A DNA stretch of 64,000 bases. It comes from Notospermus geniculatus. Its lineage: Eukaryota > Nemertea > Pilidiophora > Heteronemertea > Lineidae. The stretch covers positions 16,352-80,351 of the forward strand of contig NMRB01000337.1 of assembly GCA_002633025.1 (NCBI GenBank), read 5' to 3'. Below the pieces are notes generated by a model. That model searched no databases, was not told the DNA's origin, and saw only the letters and a list, made by a program, of their open reading frames with translations. Below, piece by piece: positions 31,514 through 42,949 of the stretch (position 1 is the first letter of the stretch; every line of letters begins with the position of its first letter). The translations under genes and the position numbers were made by a program.

Positions 31514-31612
31514 GGGCCTGTTTCATGAAGTGACTTTAGGCTAATGGTACCTTTAACCAAATGGAAAATGCATTGAAGTTAATGGTGTAAAGTCACTTTA
31601 TGAAACAGGCCC
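31514..31612. mobile_element. Palindrome family H, copy 1
   Basis: GGGGCCTGTTTCATGAAGTG and inverse. Shares AAATGGAAAATGCATTGAAG with 63656-63757. Confidence 0.88.
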
Positions 31613-32344
31613 CTTGTCCTAAATGTACAGGTACAGTAACTACATGCACAGTATCTAAAACTTCGTATTAGAATTTTCCATCAGGGCCGAAGCCAAAGCA
31701 TTATTGGCCCTGGTGAGTATGGAATATTGGCTTAAATTACTCATGTTCCTCATTTCGATGGAGTCTACTTGTCCTTACAAAGGCCCAAGGTTCAAAGGCA
31801 CCATGGCTTGTAGGCTTACTATCCCATGCGACGGAGGCGCAGTTGGCCTACCCCTGCAGCACTCCTCTTCCTCAGCCTATCGCACAAGATCCCACAATGT
31901 TTGTCCGATAAATCATTAGGCACCGTACTAAATATAAAGAAGGGAACACAAAAATAGTTACTGTAAAGATGGCGGATTGTTAATCTCATTATAACCACTT
32001 AGGAGCTGGCACACGTTTGCCCGTAAAAGCATGTCACCTACAATAAAACACAATCCCACGAACTGCGCATGCCCAGTGGCACCGCTAATCCGATTTCGCG
32101 GGAAAACATGGCGGATGTCCTGATTGATGACGGTCGTGACTTCCGGTTTAAGGCTATATTTCAGGATGACAGGGCACCATCCCGTTCGTAAGGATACCTT
32201 AATTTTTAATAGACAGTTCGGATGACCTAGGGCCGTCATTCAAATACCGATATCACGGACGGATTTTATTATCGTGGCTTACTGCTTTACTGGAGTTATT
32301 CTTTTGGAAGTTGGCGCAAGGAGATTTGGTTTATCATGTTTATC

Positions 32345-33075
32345 ATGCTCCAAGTCCCGGGCCGACTCACACCTCTGGCCCCGAGGCCCGAACCGACACA
32401 ACCAAAGGGTAAGATAGAGGACCTCAGGCCACAACCCCCTAGCCGACAACCACCAAAAGTGTATACTTGGAGAAAAGATCTCAGGCCTCAGGCCCCGAGT
32501 CGATACAATCAAAGGATATATGAGAGAAGGCCCCAGGGCCCGAGCCAATACAAAGACCTCAATCCCCAGGGTCCGAGTCGACACGACAAAAGGATATAGG
32601 AGGGGGACCACAGGCCCCAGGGCCAAAGCCGACACAACCAAAGGGTAGAGAGGGGACAAGCTCAAGGCTGGAGCCGACACAACCAATGTGTGAAAAGGAG
32701 AGGGCCTCAGGCCAAGGTCCTAGCCGACACAACCAAAGGTATACATGTAGGAGAGGGGACCGAAGGCCCGAGCCGACTCAACCAAAGGGTATAGGAGAGA
32801 GGACCGCATGTCCAAGGTCGGAACCGACACAACCCAAGAGTACAGTGGAAAGCACGTCAGGCCCCAAGGCTCAATCCGACACAGCCAAAGGATAGGAGGG
32901 GGCACCTCAGGCCCCAAGGTCTCAACCGACACAACCAAAGGGTATAGGAGAGAGGGCCTCAGGCGCCAAGGCTCGATCCGACACAACCAAAAGGTATAAG
33001 AGAGGGGAGCTCAGACCCCAAGCCCGAGCCGACACGAGCAAAGAGTATAGGGGAGAGGACTCAGGCCCCAAGACC
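32345..33075. repeat. GC-rich minisatellite, about 12 units of ~60 bp
   Basis: Units of CCGACACAACCAAAGGGTAT plus AGGAGAGGGGACCTCAGGCC variants. Frames stay open on both strands because of repeat composition. No gene is proposed. Confidence 0.92.
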
Positions 33076-33734
33076 CAAGTCACATGCAAACCGTTCACTC
33101 TCCGGATACGCCCAGCAGTTGTGCTCGGGACATCGAATTGACACATCGACACAGGACACTTCGACCCATCCCAGTTAAGCTATTCCATAGAATCACTCAA
33201 ACGGCTCTTCATGTGCAATTGAGTCCTCAATTTTCCATCTGAATGACCCCCGATGTATTTCAAATGAACCATTCGTCTTTTCCGGGCGAGTAAGATGCAT
33301 ATCTCTCGCGAAAAGCAAGGAGTGTGCGCAAATCCGCGTAGCATGGATTTTGCTTTTCTGCGCATTACGCTTTCCAGATCTCTTTCTGATGTTGGTAGTC
33401 CCCGGGCAGAAAGATAGGCTGGATAGTCATGATTGTAAGTCATTGCATCGAATTGATGCAGAGAATGCTTTTTGGACGAAATCTCCGGCATTAAAGCCAC
33501 ACTGTATTGAATTCAGAAAGTACTTACGTCCTCCGACGTTAGTGTAGTGTAAAATGTACTGTGCTGTATCTGTAGGGCCGTATCTGCAGTTTTTTCGATC
33601 CTACTGAAATCTTGCGCTTGATTCTCTGAAGTAAGTATTAGGCAAGCATTTTGGGGACCTTCACGAGGCTATGAGACGTATACCTGCAGTGCACTCTCCT
33701 AACACTTTGAAAATACCGGTAAAATTGTGGTAAA

Positions 33735-33989
33735 GGGAGTAAGAAATAAAAGTGGAAAATAAGAAGTGGGAAATTTTGTAATTTTTCGTGAATTTTTTTC
33801 AATATCTGAAATTTTTTCCCATTTTGAGAAATACATGTATCCCCTGAAAAAACAGACAAAATGTCATGTCGAGTCATTTTAAGAAAATTTCTCAAAACGG
33901 GACAAAGTTTCAGCCAATTTGAGAATTTGAAAAATTCGCGCAAAAATTCCAAAATTTCCCACCTTTTATTTTCCACTTTTATTACTTAA
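33735..33989. mobile_element. Family G, copy 3
   Basis: GGGAGTAAGAAATAAAAGTG to CACTTTTATTACTTAA. It has the empty site for the family F insertion seen in copy 1. Confidence 0.88.
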
Positions 33990-34328
33990 AGACTGAATGC
34001 CCATTTCGGTGTCTTCCTCGCCATGAAATGCTACAATAGATGAGTGCCCGTTTGGAAACAGCCCTCAGGGCGTTCAATATCAACTACTGAATATCAATTT
34101 CAGTGTTTCCACGCCATGAACACAGCTGAAGTGCCCCTTCCCGATACTGCTTCAGTCTTTTCTCAACTCCCCCACCCCATCAAAAAGAAGCCCGCAAGAA
34201 AAAAATCGACCAGAAACGTCCACAAAATATGGAAAAATCAACCTTCAGAAAAAAACCATGGCATCGCCTGCGCCGTCAAATTCATCTCACTCTCAACAAC
34301 TTCTGTGGTCATCACACCATAGTCAGGC

Positions 34329-34580
34329 ACAGCAGCCACGACCAAAAATGGCAATTTTTTAGTATTTTCCCCCTGGTGACGCCATGAGTAAAATGGCCGA
34401 AACGGATTTTCTGTCGTCGAAGGCATTCCGTCCCACGCGGGACAGCAGTCACGGCCTTGTCAGGGACAGCAGCCACGACCGAAATGGCCAATTTTTTATT
34501 ATTTTTGCCCCTGGTGACGCCAGGAGTAAAATGGCCGAAACGGATTTTCTATCGTCGAAAGCATTTCCCAAGCGGGACCT
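34329..34580. repeat. ~140-bp direct duplication
   Basis: CAGCAGCCACGACC and GGCCGAAACGGATTTTCT recur about 140 bases apart. Confidence 0.8.
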
Positions 34581-35083
34581 ATCATTGACGAGATGCTCTA
34601 CCTGCGGCGTTATCAGAAAAAAAAATTGTTAAACACCATTTCCCTTTGGCTGAATAGGAATGATGATAATTCAGTTTATGCCATTAGTGTCAGCGGTAGC
34701 TAACTATGCAGCTGGGTTCACCCTGTGTGCAGAATTACGTATACATTATCTACGTTAAACGCATTGATTTTCGCGTCCTAGTTGGATTAGGATGGGATTG
34801 GATGCGTTTGGAACTCCCTGCTGTGGGATCGTAGCTGAAGAACATTTCGAAAGATGGAATTTATTGCAGAGTCATGACATTCTTATGATGACGTAATTTT
34901 CACGGGAGACCTTTCTATATATAAATATAGATGGCTGACCCCGAACATAACCATTCGAGGTCTGATCTAATCCTGTCCCTAATCCCCACCCAACCCTCCT
35001 CGTACATCCTTTAGGCCTACCCCCCCCCCCCCTCTAAAATCCTTTAAATCACTAGGCCTAGGCTAGTTGGTGGTCAGTATTGG

Positions 35084-35205
35084 CTGATATTCATAAAAGC
35101 TAGCAAATGCTTTTACTTAGATTTAGTGGTACATGTACATTTACATTGGACCTCGCTGTGCAAATCTGAAGTAAAAGCATTTGCTAACTTTTATGAATAC
35201 CAGCC
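35084..35205. mobile_element. Family N copy
   Basis: GGCTGATATTCATAAAAGCT and inverse ends, with TAGCAAATGCTTTTACTT arms. Confidence 0.8.
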
Positions 35206-35484
35206 ATAGGGGTTCCAATTTAAGGATTTCCAATTTTTCTCGTTGTTGTGGTCGTCGCTATCGTCGTCATTTTCCCCGTCGACCGACATCATTGTTGGCG
35301 TTATTACCTTCATGTAGGCCTCGTACCAAGTTGAGTGGTAGGTACGTTTCAGTGAAACGGTGATGCTTTCATTACAAAACATCATGCAATTTCTATGTGT
35401 TGAACATCCAAACAGCCTGCAGGCCCAGCGGACCTTCCAAAAAGGACTCTTATTTCTGATATTTCTGCGCTGTGAAAATCACAT

Positions 35485-35899
35485 TAGCGAGGTTGCGCAC
35501 TTTTCCGACTCCGACTCCGACTTCAACTACGAGAATGAATTGCAGTCCGCTGTGGACATCCTTGATAAAAACGATTTGATAGACGTTTCCAAATCGTAAA
35601 ATGCCATAACTTTGTGGCAGAATTATTTTGACCTGTAATCGGAAGTGCACATACATCGCAAATATTATAGTCGTGTTTCAAGTCGTAACGACTTGGCTTA
35701 CGACTTCAACGGCTTCAATATTCATTATTTATCCGCACTTCCCATTTGTAAGGCCAATTTTTTCTGCCTTCAATTTATGGTGTTTGACGAAATGAAAACT
35801 TCTATCACATCGTTTTTATCAAGGATGTCCACAGCGCATTGCAGTTCATTCTCGTAGTTGAAGTCGGAGTCGGAGTCGGAAAGGTGCGCAACCTCGCTA
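35485..35899. mobile_element. Foldback family D, copy 2
   Basis: TAGCGAGGTTGCGCAC and inverse ends. Both arms can be read as an acidic peptide ([13 protein letters not shown]) in opposite directions, a consequence of the palindrome. Confidence 0.88.
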
Positions 35900-36445
35900 T
35901 TTTCCGTCAGACCACGTGACAAAAAGTCGATCTGACAGCGCATGCGTAACACAGGTGGGATGGTCAATGCCTGGAAGAAGAAACTGCCATTACTGGTGAT
36001 CTAATTTGTAGACAGTGTGCACCATGAAAGGCGTCTTTTTAAACATTCAAGTGAAAAAGTTAAATAGGGCACTCCTACAACTGAAAATGAATGAGAATGC
36101 GGGACGTGGAAACCTTTATGAAATGACACACGAAATTAATGATGTTTTGTGTTTTCCAAAAAGCTTCACTCAGAGATCTTTTCATTTAGTTCTAAAGCTA
36201 GGAATCCACCATTGATTTTCAAGCTGATTTTGCGTTGCGACTTGCTTTTGCAACTGGGTTGCGTTGAAAGTGAGCACTCGATCGCCGTAGTGGACTCGCT
36301 GGACGTTATTTCCACCAATGGCGAAGATGTGGTCAATTTCAGTCGGCAATAGGAGCAGTCACCCGCGCATATTGCCAACAGATGGCAGCAAAGTCTTAGC
36401 GGACCAATGTACAGGAAAATCTACGTGATTGCTAACTTGGTCATA

Positions 36446-36600
36446 AAGGGCTAGGGTCGGACTTGGTCATAAAGTGCTAGGGTCGGACTTTAGCCTTAAG
36501 TATAACTGAAGTTAGACTAAAACTCTATGCTTGAAGCATTGAGAAAAGTCGGACTTTAATGAAAGTCTGGCTGAAGTCCGACCCTAGCATACGACCCTAT
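36446..36600. mobile_element. Family I copy 3
   Basis: AGTGCTAGGGTCGGACTTTA and inverse GACCCTAGCATACGACCCT, with the core CATTGAGAAAAGTCGGACTT shared with 18674 and 42643. Confidence 0.8.
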
Positions 36601-37475
36601 CTCTCCTCCGCAAGGCTTTCAATTGTGCTATTGTTTCGACAACGATACTGCACACCTCAATTTCAGTTAGCAAGACATTTACCTTGCGTGTGGTTCAATC
36701 CATAATAAATTCATTCAAAGATTTTTTTCAATACCGGTATACGGATACTGTAGTTTGCTGTGCATAAAAAAATATGACTACGGGAATCCCAGGGGTAATA
36801 CCGCACAAAATGCAAATTAAGAAGGTCAATATTTTTTCTCACTGAAAGCAATGTTTAAAATGCTACGGGTTAAAAAAATCCACCTTGTTGAAAAACATAA
36901 TTAGCGTCCTCGGGGTAATTAAAATTCAATTAATGGAGAAGGATTTTAGCGCCGATTTGCTTCAGGCGATGATGTGAAGGTCGCTAAAAAAAGGATTGTG
37001 CACACATTATGGCCGTATTGAATTTTGATTATAAAAAATATGAATTTCGAAGGATAATAATATGAAGGAGTGTTAGTCCGATGAGAACGGTTTAAAGCCC
37101 CTCTGCATTCAATTTGAAGAAAAAAAACGAATCATCGCCGCGATTCTCGACGTCGGTGCACGACGTCAGTGTAGTGTATGTACTATGCTCTATCTGAATA
37201 CATTAGAGCTCTCCCTGCAGTTTTTTCAATGTGTGCTGAAAACTAGGCCTTGATTCTTGGAAGTACGTGTCAGGCAAGCATTTTGGGGACCTTCACAAGG
37301 CTATGAGACCTACCTGCACTCTCCTAACATTTTGAAAACACCATAAAATTCAATACAGCGGAGCTTTAAGTGTAAGCTGTGATCGTCAATTTTTTGTGGC
37401 CGTTGGAATGACAAACTTTACACTTCTGCTCCATCCGCGTCAATTTCGAACGATTCCGTTTGTTGTCTCTCCCCT

Positions 37476-37658
37476 GATAAATATCAAGAAGTCAACTTCC
37501 AGAATCTTGCGAATTTTCGACCCCAACGGGGTCTTACTCAGGCACTTTTCAGTTGGAGAGAAACTTCTGGTCTCTCCAACTGAAAAGTGCCTGAGGAAGA
37601 CCCCGGTTGGGGTCGAAAATTCGCAAGTTTCTGGAAATTGACTTCTTGCTATTTATCG
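37476..37658. mobile_element. Penelope-like terminal hairpin, copy 2
   Basis: Palindrome sharing the core CCTGAGGAAGACCCCGGTTG with copy 1. The outer arms differ in sequence (GAAGTCAACTTCC here). Confidence 0.65.
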
Positions 37659-37799
37659 GTTGTATTTACATGTATAAGGGAATTTATTATAAAATATTTG
37701 TAACATAGGCCTATAGGCCTATAGGCCTATCCGTGATTTAACGAAAAATCATAATTTCTTGCCTAAAACACCAGAGTTTACAACATTGTTCGGAATATA

Positions 37800-38087
37800 C
37801 ACTGTTAGAAATAACAGAGGATTTTAGAGAAAATTCCTGCGGCAGATTCTCAGGAAGTGGATCTGATGTAAAATTACAGACTCAAAGAAATGTTAACAGA
37901 GACTTGACTGGAGGCTGACCAAATGATGATTTTATACTGCTCTCAGAAAGCATCATTATGGAAAGTCCAATTGAGTCCAACCAATACAGGAAAACATAAA
38001 TCATAGCATGTGTAAATGTGACTGCAGGTTGCGGAGACTCTGCTGCAGGCAATTCCTGTAAAATTATTTCAATAATTTCAAACAGTG
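37800..38087. mobile_element. Family B, copy 3
   Basis: CACTGTTAGAAATAACAGAG to AATAATTTCAAACAGTG, more diverged than copies 1 and 2. An overlapping minus-strand reading frame is incidental. Confidence 0.88.
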
Positions 38088-38314
38088 CAGGCATTTTATA
38101 ATAAGCTCCCTAAACACAACCCAGAGGAATCGGAACCAGTCATTTGGTTTTAGGCCCAGGGCGGCTTGGAGATATGAGTAGGCCTATTGAGTAGGCTTAA
38201 AGTGTGGATTATTGTAGCGTCGATAACAGTGGGTTGGCATAGAGGCTCGAACATAACCGCCACGCGGAGCGGGGATTTCATACACACCCGAACCATGTAG
38301 GTCTATTTCTGGGG

Positions 38315-38676
38315 TAGACTAGTACCTGGTCCTACCGATGGTGTCGCTTTTGAATGGTAGGACCAGTCGTGGCCGCCATTTGTGGATGAATTCTGACAGT
38401 GACGTCACTTGAAAATTTTATGTAAATTTATTCAATTCTCATTACGGCTGACGTACCAGAATGCAGATAGAAGGTGACCGACCTTTGACCCAGGAAATTC
38501 ACCAATCACGCCGGGGGTTTTCCATGTTAAAAATAGAAAATCTATCAACATAATAGTTCACATACTTACCACCTGCGCCAGCACCGACCAATCAGAGGCA
38601 TGAAGGCGGTAGGCACGCCCGGTCCTAACATATGCAAAAGCCCGATGTAAAATAGTTAGGATCGGGTACCAGTCTA
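38315..38676. mobile_element. TAGACTAGTACC element with 9-bp target duplication
   Basis: Ends TAGACTAGTACCTGGTCC and GGTACCAGTCTA. Flanked on both sides by TTTCTGGGG (38306-38314 and 38677-38685). The right flank is family C sequence, so it lies at or in a family C copy. Confidence 0.88.
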
Positions 38677-38989
38677 TTTCTGGGGATGGTTGCTACCACA
38701 AAAGTCCCTGTTGCCAGTGCGTCTTTTAGCATATCATGTAAGACCGAGAGAGTTATGGTGCATCTTGAATTTTTAAATTTCTACGAAGAGGAAACGAAAG
38801 ATAAATTTCAAAGTTTAATACATGTATACACCGTAGCTCCATCGGTCTAACGTCATACGCTAAAAGACGCTCTTGCAGCAGGCGATATTTGTGGTATCAA
38901 CCATGTCCTGAGATACATTATGTCATGGAAATGAAGTCCAATTTCGTATTTCGTACGTCGTGTTTCGTCAGATTTGCTAAACCTCACTA
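38677..38989. mobile_element. Family C, copy 3 (left truncated)
   Basis: TTTCTGGGGATGGTTGCTAC through CAGATTTGCTAAACCTCACT. Shares internal blocks with 8559-9187. Confidence 0.8.
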
Positions 38990-39436
38990 TTATCTTGAAT
39001 TTCTACGAAAACTAACTTTCCTAATACAAGCAATACCGTCGTGTTTTCTCGCCTGAAGCGAACGCCAAGGAACAATTAAACTGAATTATTAATCCCATAG
39101 ACCATCTATTATTGAATTATTAGTTTATTTATCCGGTCGGACCAGACGGTTGTAGCAACCTTGTTCCCACCATGCAATGGTGTACCTGCAAGCATATACT
39201 GCGACTAGATATGTACTTTTGGGGACGTGCTTGCACTTGACTTGGTGACAGAGAGGCGTCTGAATGAATTGCCAAAGTTTCATTATGTATATCAGTCCAT
39301 GTAGTGTTTAGACCATAATACGACAGGGAAATATTGCTACACGCCGTAAAATATCGATCAAATTGACTTTTGCTTTGTCGTATCCGGAAAACTAGGGGCA
39401 AACGGACTGGATCCGTACGCCAATGAACCTCGCTTA

Positions 39437-39580
39437 TAAGGGTAGGGACACACCTAACGCGATTCGCATGCGATTGGGCGACGCATGCGCCAAAACCTTT
39501 GTTTGCGTGCAGTGCGGCGGAAAATAACAAAGGCGTTGCCGCATGCGTCAACGAATCGCGTTAGGTGTGCAGCCACCCTA
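39437..39580. mobile_element. Palindrome TA-AGGGTAGGGACACACC
   Basis: AGGGTAGGGACACACCTAAC and its inverse, with TA at both ends. Its right TA is the left TA of the next element. Confidence 0.85.
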
Positions 39581-39735
39581 AAGCCAAGCGCACATTTGCG
39601 ACAAAACTCAATGCGTTAGGGGTGTTTTTTAAGTCGACTGACCCAACGCTATCGACTCGTCATTCAGCCGGATCAGTCGATTTTAAAAACACCCCTAACG
39701 CATTGAGTTTTGTCGCAAATGTGCGGTTGGCTTTA
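39579..39735. mobile_element. Palindrome TA-AAGCCAAGCGCAC
   Basis: Long perfect arms (ACTCAATGCGTTAGGGGTGT and inverse), TA at both ends. Related at its ends to 2579-2996. Confidence 0.88.
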
Positions 39736-39737
39736 GC

Positions 39738-39940
39738 CTAGGTCACAAATCCAGCGGGTCCCGTACGATTTTCCCCGCCCAGCGGCTTGCCGTGGATTTT
39801 AGAAACAGTACGGGTCCATTGCGATTTTCATTTTCATTTTCTTGTTCATTTTCATTTGTACGGTTTTCATTCCCTGGGGATCAGGAGCAATCTGTCTGTT
39901 TTTACTCGCCGTACTACGGGCCCCGGAGTGGATATGTGAC
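39738..39940. mobile_element. Family P, internally deleted copy
   Basis: CTAGGTCACAAATCCAGCGG at the left and GGCCCCGGAGTGGATATGTG at the right match both ends of the large copies in the receptor gene. The centre is replaced by a TTTTCATTTTCA run. Confidence 0.82.
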
Positions 39941-40243
39941 GGGGCCTTTAGGGATTTATATAGACATGTATTACAATTTTGGATTGGTGGAGAAAAATTC
40001 CACCGTGCAGTATTAGCTTTCATCAACAATATATATTTTTGCTTTCATTGCATTTTACACCACCCCACCGCGCATCGGTCACGTGCCGTGTCAGCTGGCA
40101 TCGCCCACCATTATTCGCGTCACATTCAGGTATCTGCGATCCTAAGGAAATCATGACCCGCTTAGAATGCGTAATGATCCACGCGAGGCCGATAGACATA
40201 AGTTTCGCTTTTGTATCATCAGCTTCAGAGTGTGTCCTGCGCT

Positions 40244-40375
40244 AGAATTTCGGCAACATCCTCCCATAGCAGGCCGGGGTTGTCTCGATCCTGTTCATAC
40301 CCCCGCACACTGTATCCAAGTTTGTGTGAGTGGATGAAGAGAAGCGAGGTAAAAACCCCTGCTGTGGGAGGATGT
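40244..40375. mobile_element. Short foldback AACATCCTCCCATAGCAGG
   Basis: AACATCCTCCCATAGCAGG and the inverse CCTGCTGTGGGAGGATGTT. Confidence 0.7.
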
Positions 40376-40419
40376 TCCACAATGGCGCTATGAACAGCCT
40401 CCAATAAAAGGCAACTCAG

Positions 40420-40755
40420 TAATGCCCCAATCACACTTCTTGAAAATGTTGCCGAATGGCCTCAAACTGTGTGCGAACGGAGTGGACGAAGTGGCAACTT
40501 TTTACAGTCTTTTTACGAACGTCATGGACGGGAAGGGTGCTCCAGAATGTCGAGGCATTATTTGGCCAAGAGTTACACGTTCTAGCCCGTTTTACGATTT
40601 TTTAGGACGGGGCAGGACGTTTTGAGAACTACTTCAGTGTGACAGGCCCTTAAAAGTTGCCTGCAACTATGTACACTCCGTTCGCACACAGTTTGAGCCC
40701 GTTCGGCAACATTTTCAAGAACGTACTGAGAACTAGTTTGGTGTGATGGGGGCAT
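40420..40755. mobile_element. Palindrome TAATGCCCCAATCACAC
   Basis: Arms include ATGTTGCCGAATGGCCTCAA and its inverse with a few mismatches; 336 bp. Confidence 0.82.
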
Positions 40756-40975
40756 TCCCAGTTGTGTTTTTTCTGGGGACGTTCTTTCACTTTTATCACC
40801 GCGAAAGCCTCCTTACAACATGGCGGACGTACATCCGGAAATGACGTCATCAGGCACCCGAAGGAGGAAAATCCTTGCCGACTGCTCTTGTCTGTCAGCC
40901 GAGGAATTAACAGGACGTGTCCTAATGCCACCTCGATCCCGAGCCCTCTATCCCGATGATGGCAGGTCATCACGA

Positions 40976-42329
40976 TGATTCAATCAAAGATTACGACGAT
41001 TCAATTACCGGGCGTTAGAGATAAAAACACTTCAGGACCAGAAATCTGGATGTAACGTTCTGTCCTCCAGAACGTTCTGTGCCCCAGAACGTTCTGTGCT
41101 CTGTCCTCCCCAACATGGGCAGTTTTCACAACGCATGTACAAACACTTGCGAAACCCAAAGGCCAAACTAAAACCATGCAAGTTTCAATCCACGAGTTAT
41201 GTTTAAAAATTTTTGGATACCTGTGCTGCCAGTTTTTTGGGTAATAATTGAAAAGCACTCCATGAGCGCTTTCCAGTGAATACCTTCTGATAGGGAAAAG
41301 GCACGTTTCAGGCTTTCTAAAATACATGTACATTTGAGATGAGACAGAATGGGACTTTGGCAATGAAAGGGGCATCGGTATCGATCCATCTTTCCAGCAC
41401 CCTCTTGGATCGTCCCAATAAAAAGTTCTGCAAGTTAGTTCCTTTTTTCTTTTTCCTTATTCGGCTTTTGACCATTTTGGTTTCCCTTATCCAAAATTCC
41501 TTTTTCCTTATTCAGTTTTCATCCTTTTTGGTTTTTCCTTATTCAAAATTTCTTTTTCCTTATTCGGTTTTTGGCACTTACTTTACATTTGAATAAGGAA
41601 AAAGTAGCTAACTTCAAATTCGAATAAGAAAAAAGGAAAAGGATGCTAACTTCACATTTGAATAAGGAAAAAGTAGCTACATGTACATGTAGCTTCACAT
41701 TCGAATAAGGACCAAGGAAAAGCAGCAAACTTCACATTCGAATAAGGAAAAAGGAAAACCGAGCCAAGTTCAACGACCCCCCCCCCCCAATAAAAAATAA
41801 AATTTTTTCCCGTAAATCAAACACAATTGTTTTCGTTTTCTAAGTGTCAAATGAAGACACTGCGCAGCACAAGAACACAACATTCGGGGCATTTTCAGAA
41901 AAACTGTCTCTATTCACCGAGGATCCACCCGCGCCATACACAGGACAATGAAAATTGCAAGAAAGTGCGTGTCCAGTATCATAACTCAAAAACGTGTCGT
42001 CTGTCGCTATTCCACCCCAAGCATGACAAAATCACACATGCATTCTTGTACTGTGATACACGTGTATTCTGGTCCAAAGTAAATTCAACTGAGTTACAAC
42101 TGTAGTATGAAATCTCTATTATTTATGACCGCCCCAACAGCAATCATTGCATTTCTTATTTCATTGCAAATTATTTATCGTTGCAAATATGACCGTCTGC
42201 GTTGATAGGAATGCCGTGTCCTTAGGTCACTACGACCATAATCGGTCATAACTGGTCAGTTTTCGTGAGATATTGTGTGATATTCCTTCTATCATCGCAT
42301 CAGGATCTCAGCGATCCCAAATATTTCAT
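40976..42329. other. Gene-free stretch
   Basis: CCAGAACGTTCTGTGC is directly repeated near 41065-41100. The low-complexity inverted repeat at 41440-41760 follows. No gene seen. Confidence 0.5.
41440..41760. repeat. TTCCTTTTTCCTTATTC inverted low-complexity repeat
   Basis: The left half repeats TTTTTCCTTATTC and the right half repeats GAATAAGGAAAAA, so the strand bias switches in the middle near 41590. Confidence 0.85.
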
Positions 42330-42642
42330 TTNATGGTGAGAACTGTTAGACCGCCATCTCTGTTGGAAAGTTCTATGGAATAAAGTAAAATACCTACCAT
42401 GTACCACCATGTATTAAAGTCTACTGTTGCAGCATGTTCATTCTGAAACGAAAACTATAGTTAACCTATACGACTAAAACGTTTTAATCCGCGGATGTAA
42501 CCTCGGCGACTTTTACTTGGTGCCCTCTCCATACAAAATACTTTTGAGTTGAAAAGAGAGAAAGAAATATGTAGGTGCACCAGTCCTGGTGTATTGGATG
42601 ACAGCTTGCATAAATTATGTGGCTATTGGTTTGAGGTGTCAC

Positions 42643-42766
42643 TAAGGGCCGTATTCACGGGCCACACTTTCATTAAAGTCTGACTTTTCGTAATGCTTCA
42701 AGCATAGAGAAAGTCTAACTTAAGCTCTACTTTAGGTTAAAGTGCGATCCGTGAATACGGCCCTAA
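42643..42766. mobile_element. Family I copy 2 with TAA target duplication
   Basis: GGGCCGTATTCACGG and inverse, flanked by TAA on both sides. The paralogous duplicate has the unoccupied site CTCACTAATCTCATGTCGCC near 50715-50735. Confidence 0.92.
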
Positions 42767-42812
42767 ATCTATTGTCGCCAGTACGTTTAATACGTCAGGC
42801 ATCAAACATTGA

Positions 42813-42930
42813 TACAAAACAGACGTCGTCTCCGAAAACTCGCATGTTTTCGACCCCAACCGGGGTCTTCCTCAGGCACTTATACAGTAGAGATTCCAGA
42901 AAAGACTGAGCTGGCTCCCAAATGCAGGTC
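42813..42930. mobile_element. Penelope-like fragment with 14-bp target duplication
   Basis: 118-bp insert containing CCCCAACCGGGGTCTTCCTC, flanked by GCATCAAACATTGA at 42799-42812 and 42931-42944. The duplicated receptor 5' end at 50762-50776 has the single uninterrupted copy of this word. Confidence 0.85.
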
Positions 42931-42949
42931 GCATCAAACATTGACGTAC

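Larger units (their letters stand above)
30346..32344. other. Gene-free stretch
   Basis: Holds only the family A copy at 31312 and the family H copy at 31514. No exon recognised. Confidence 0.5.
33990..37475. other. Gene-free stretch between repeats
   Basis: Besides the ~140-bp duplication, family N, D and I copies and an FF copy (about 37140-37330), nothing is identifiable. A poly-C run is near 35022. Confidence 0.5.

Noticed and set aside
32279-33152. Overlapping long frames on both strands rich in Arg/Pro or Leu/Val/Ser
   Set aside because: Products of the 60-bp minisatellite. The frames are open in several phases, and no start or splice context is convincing.
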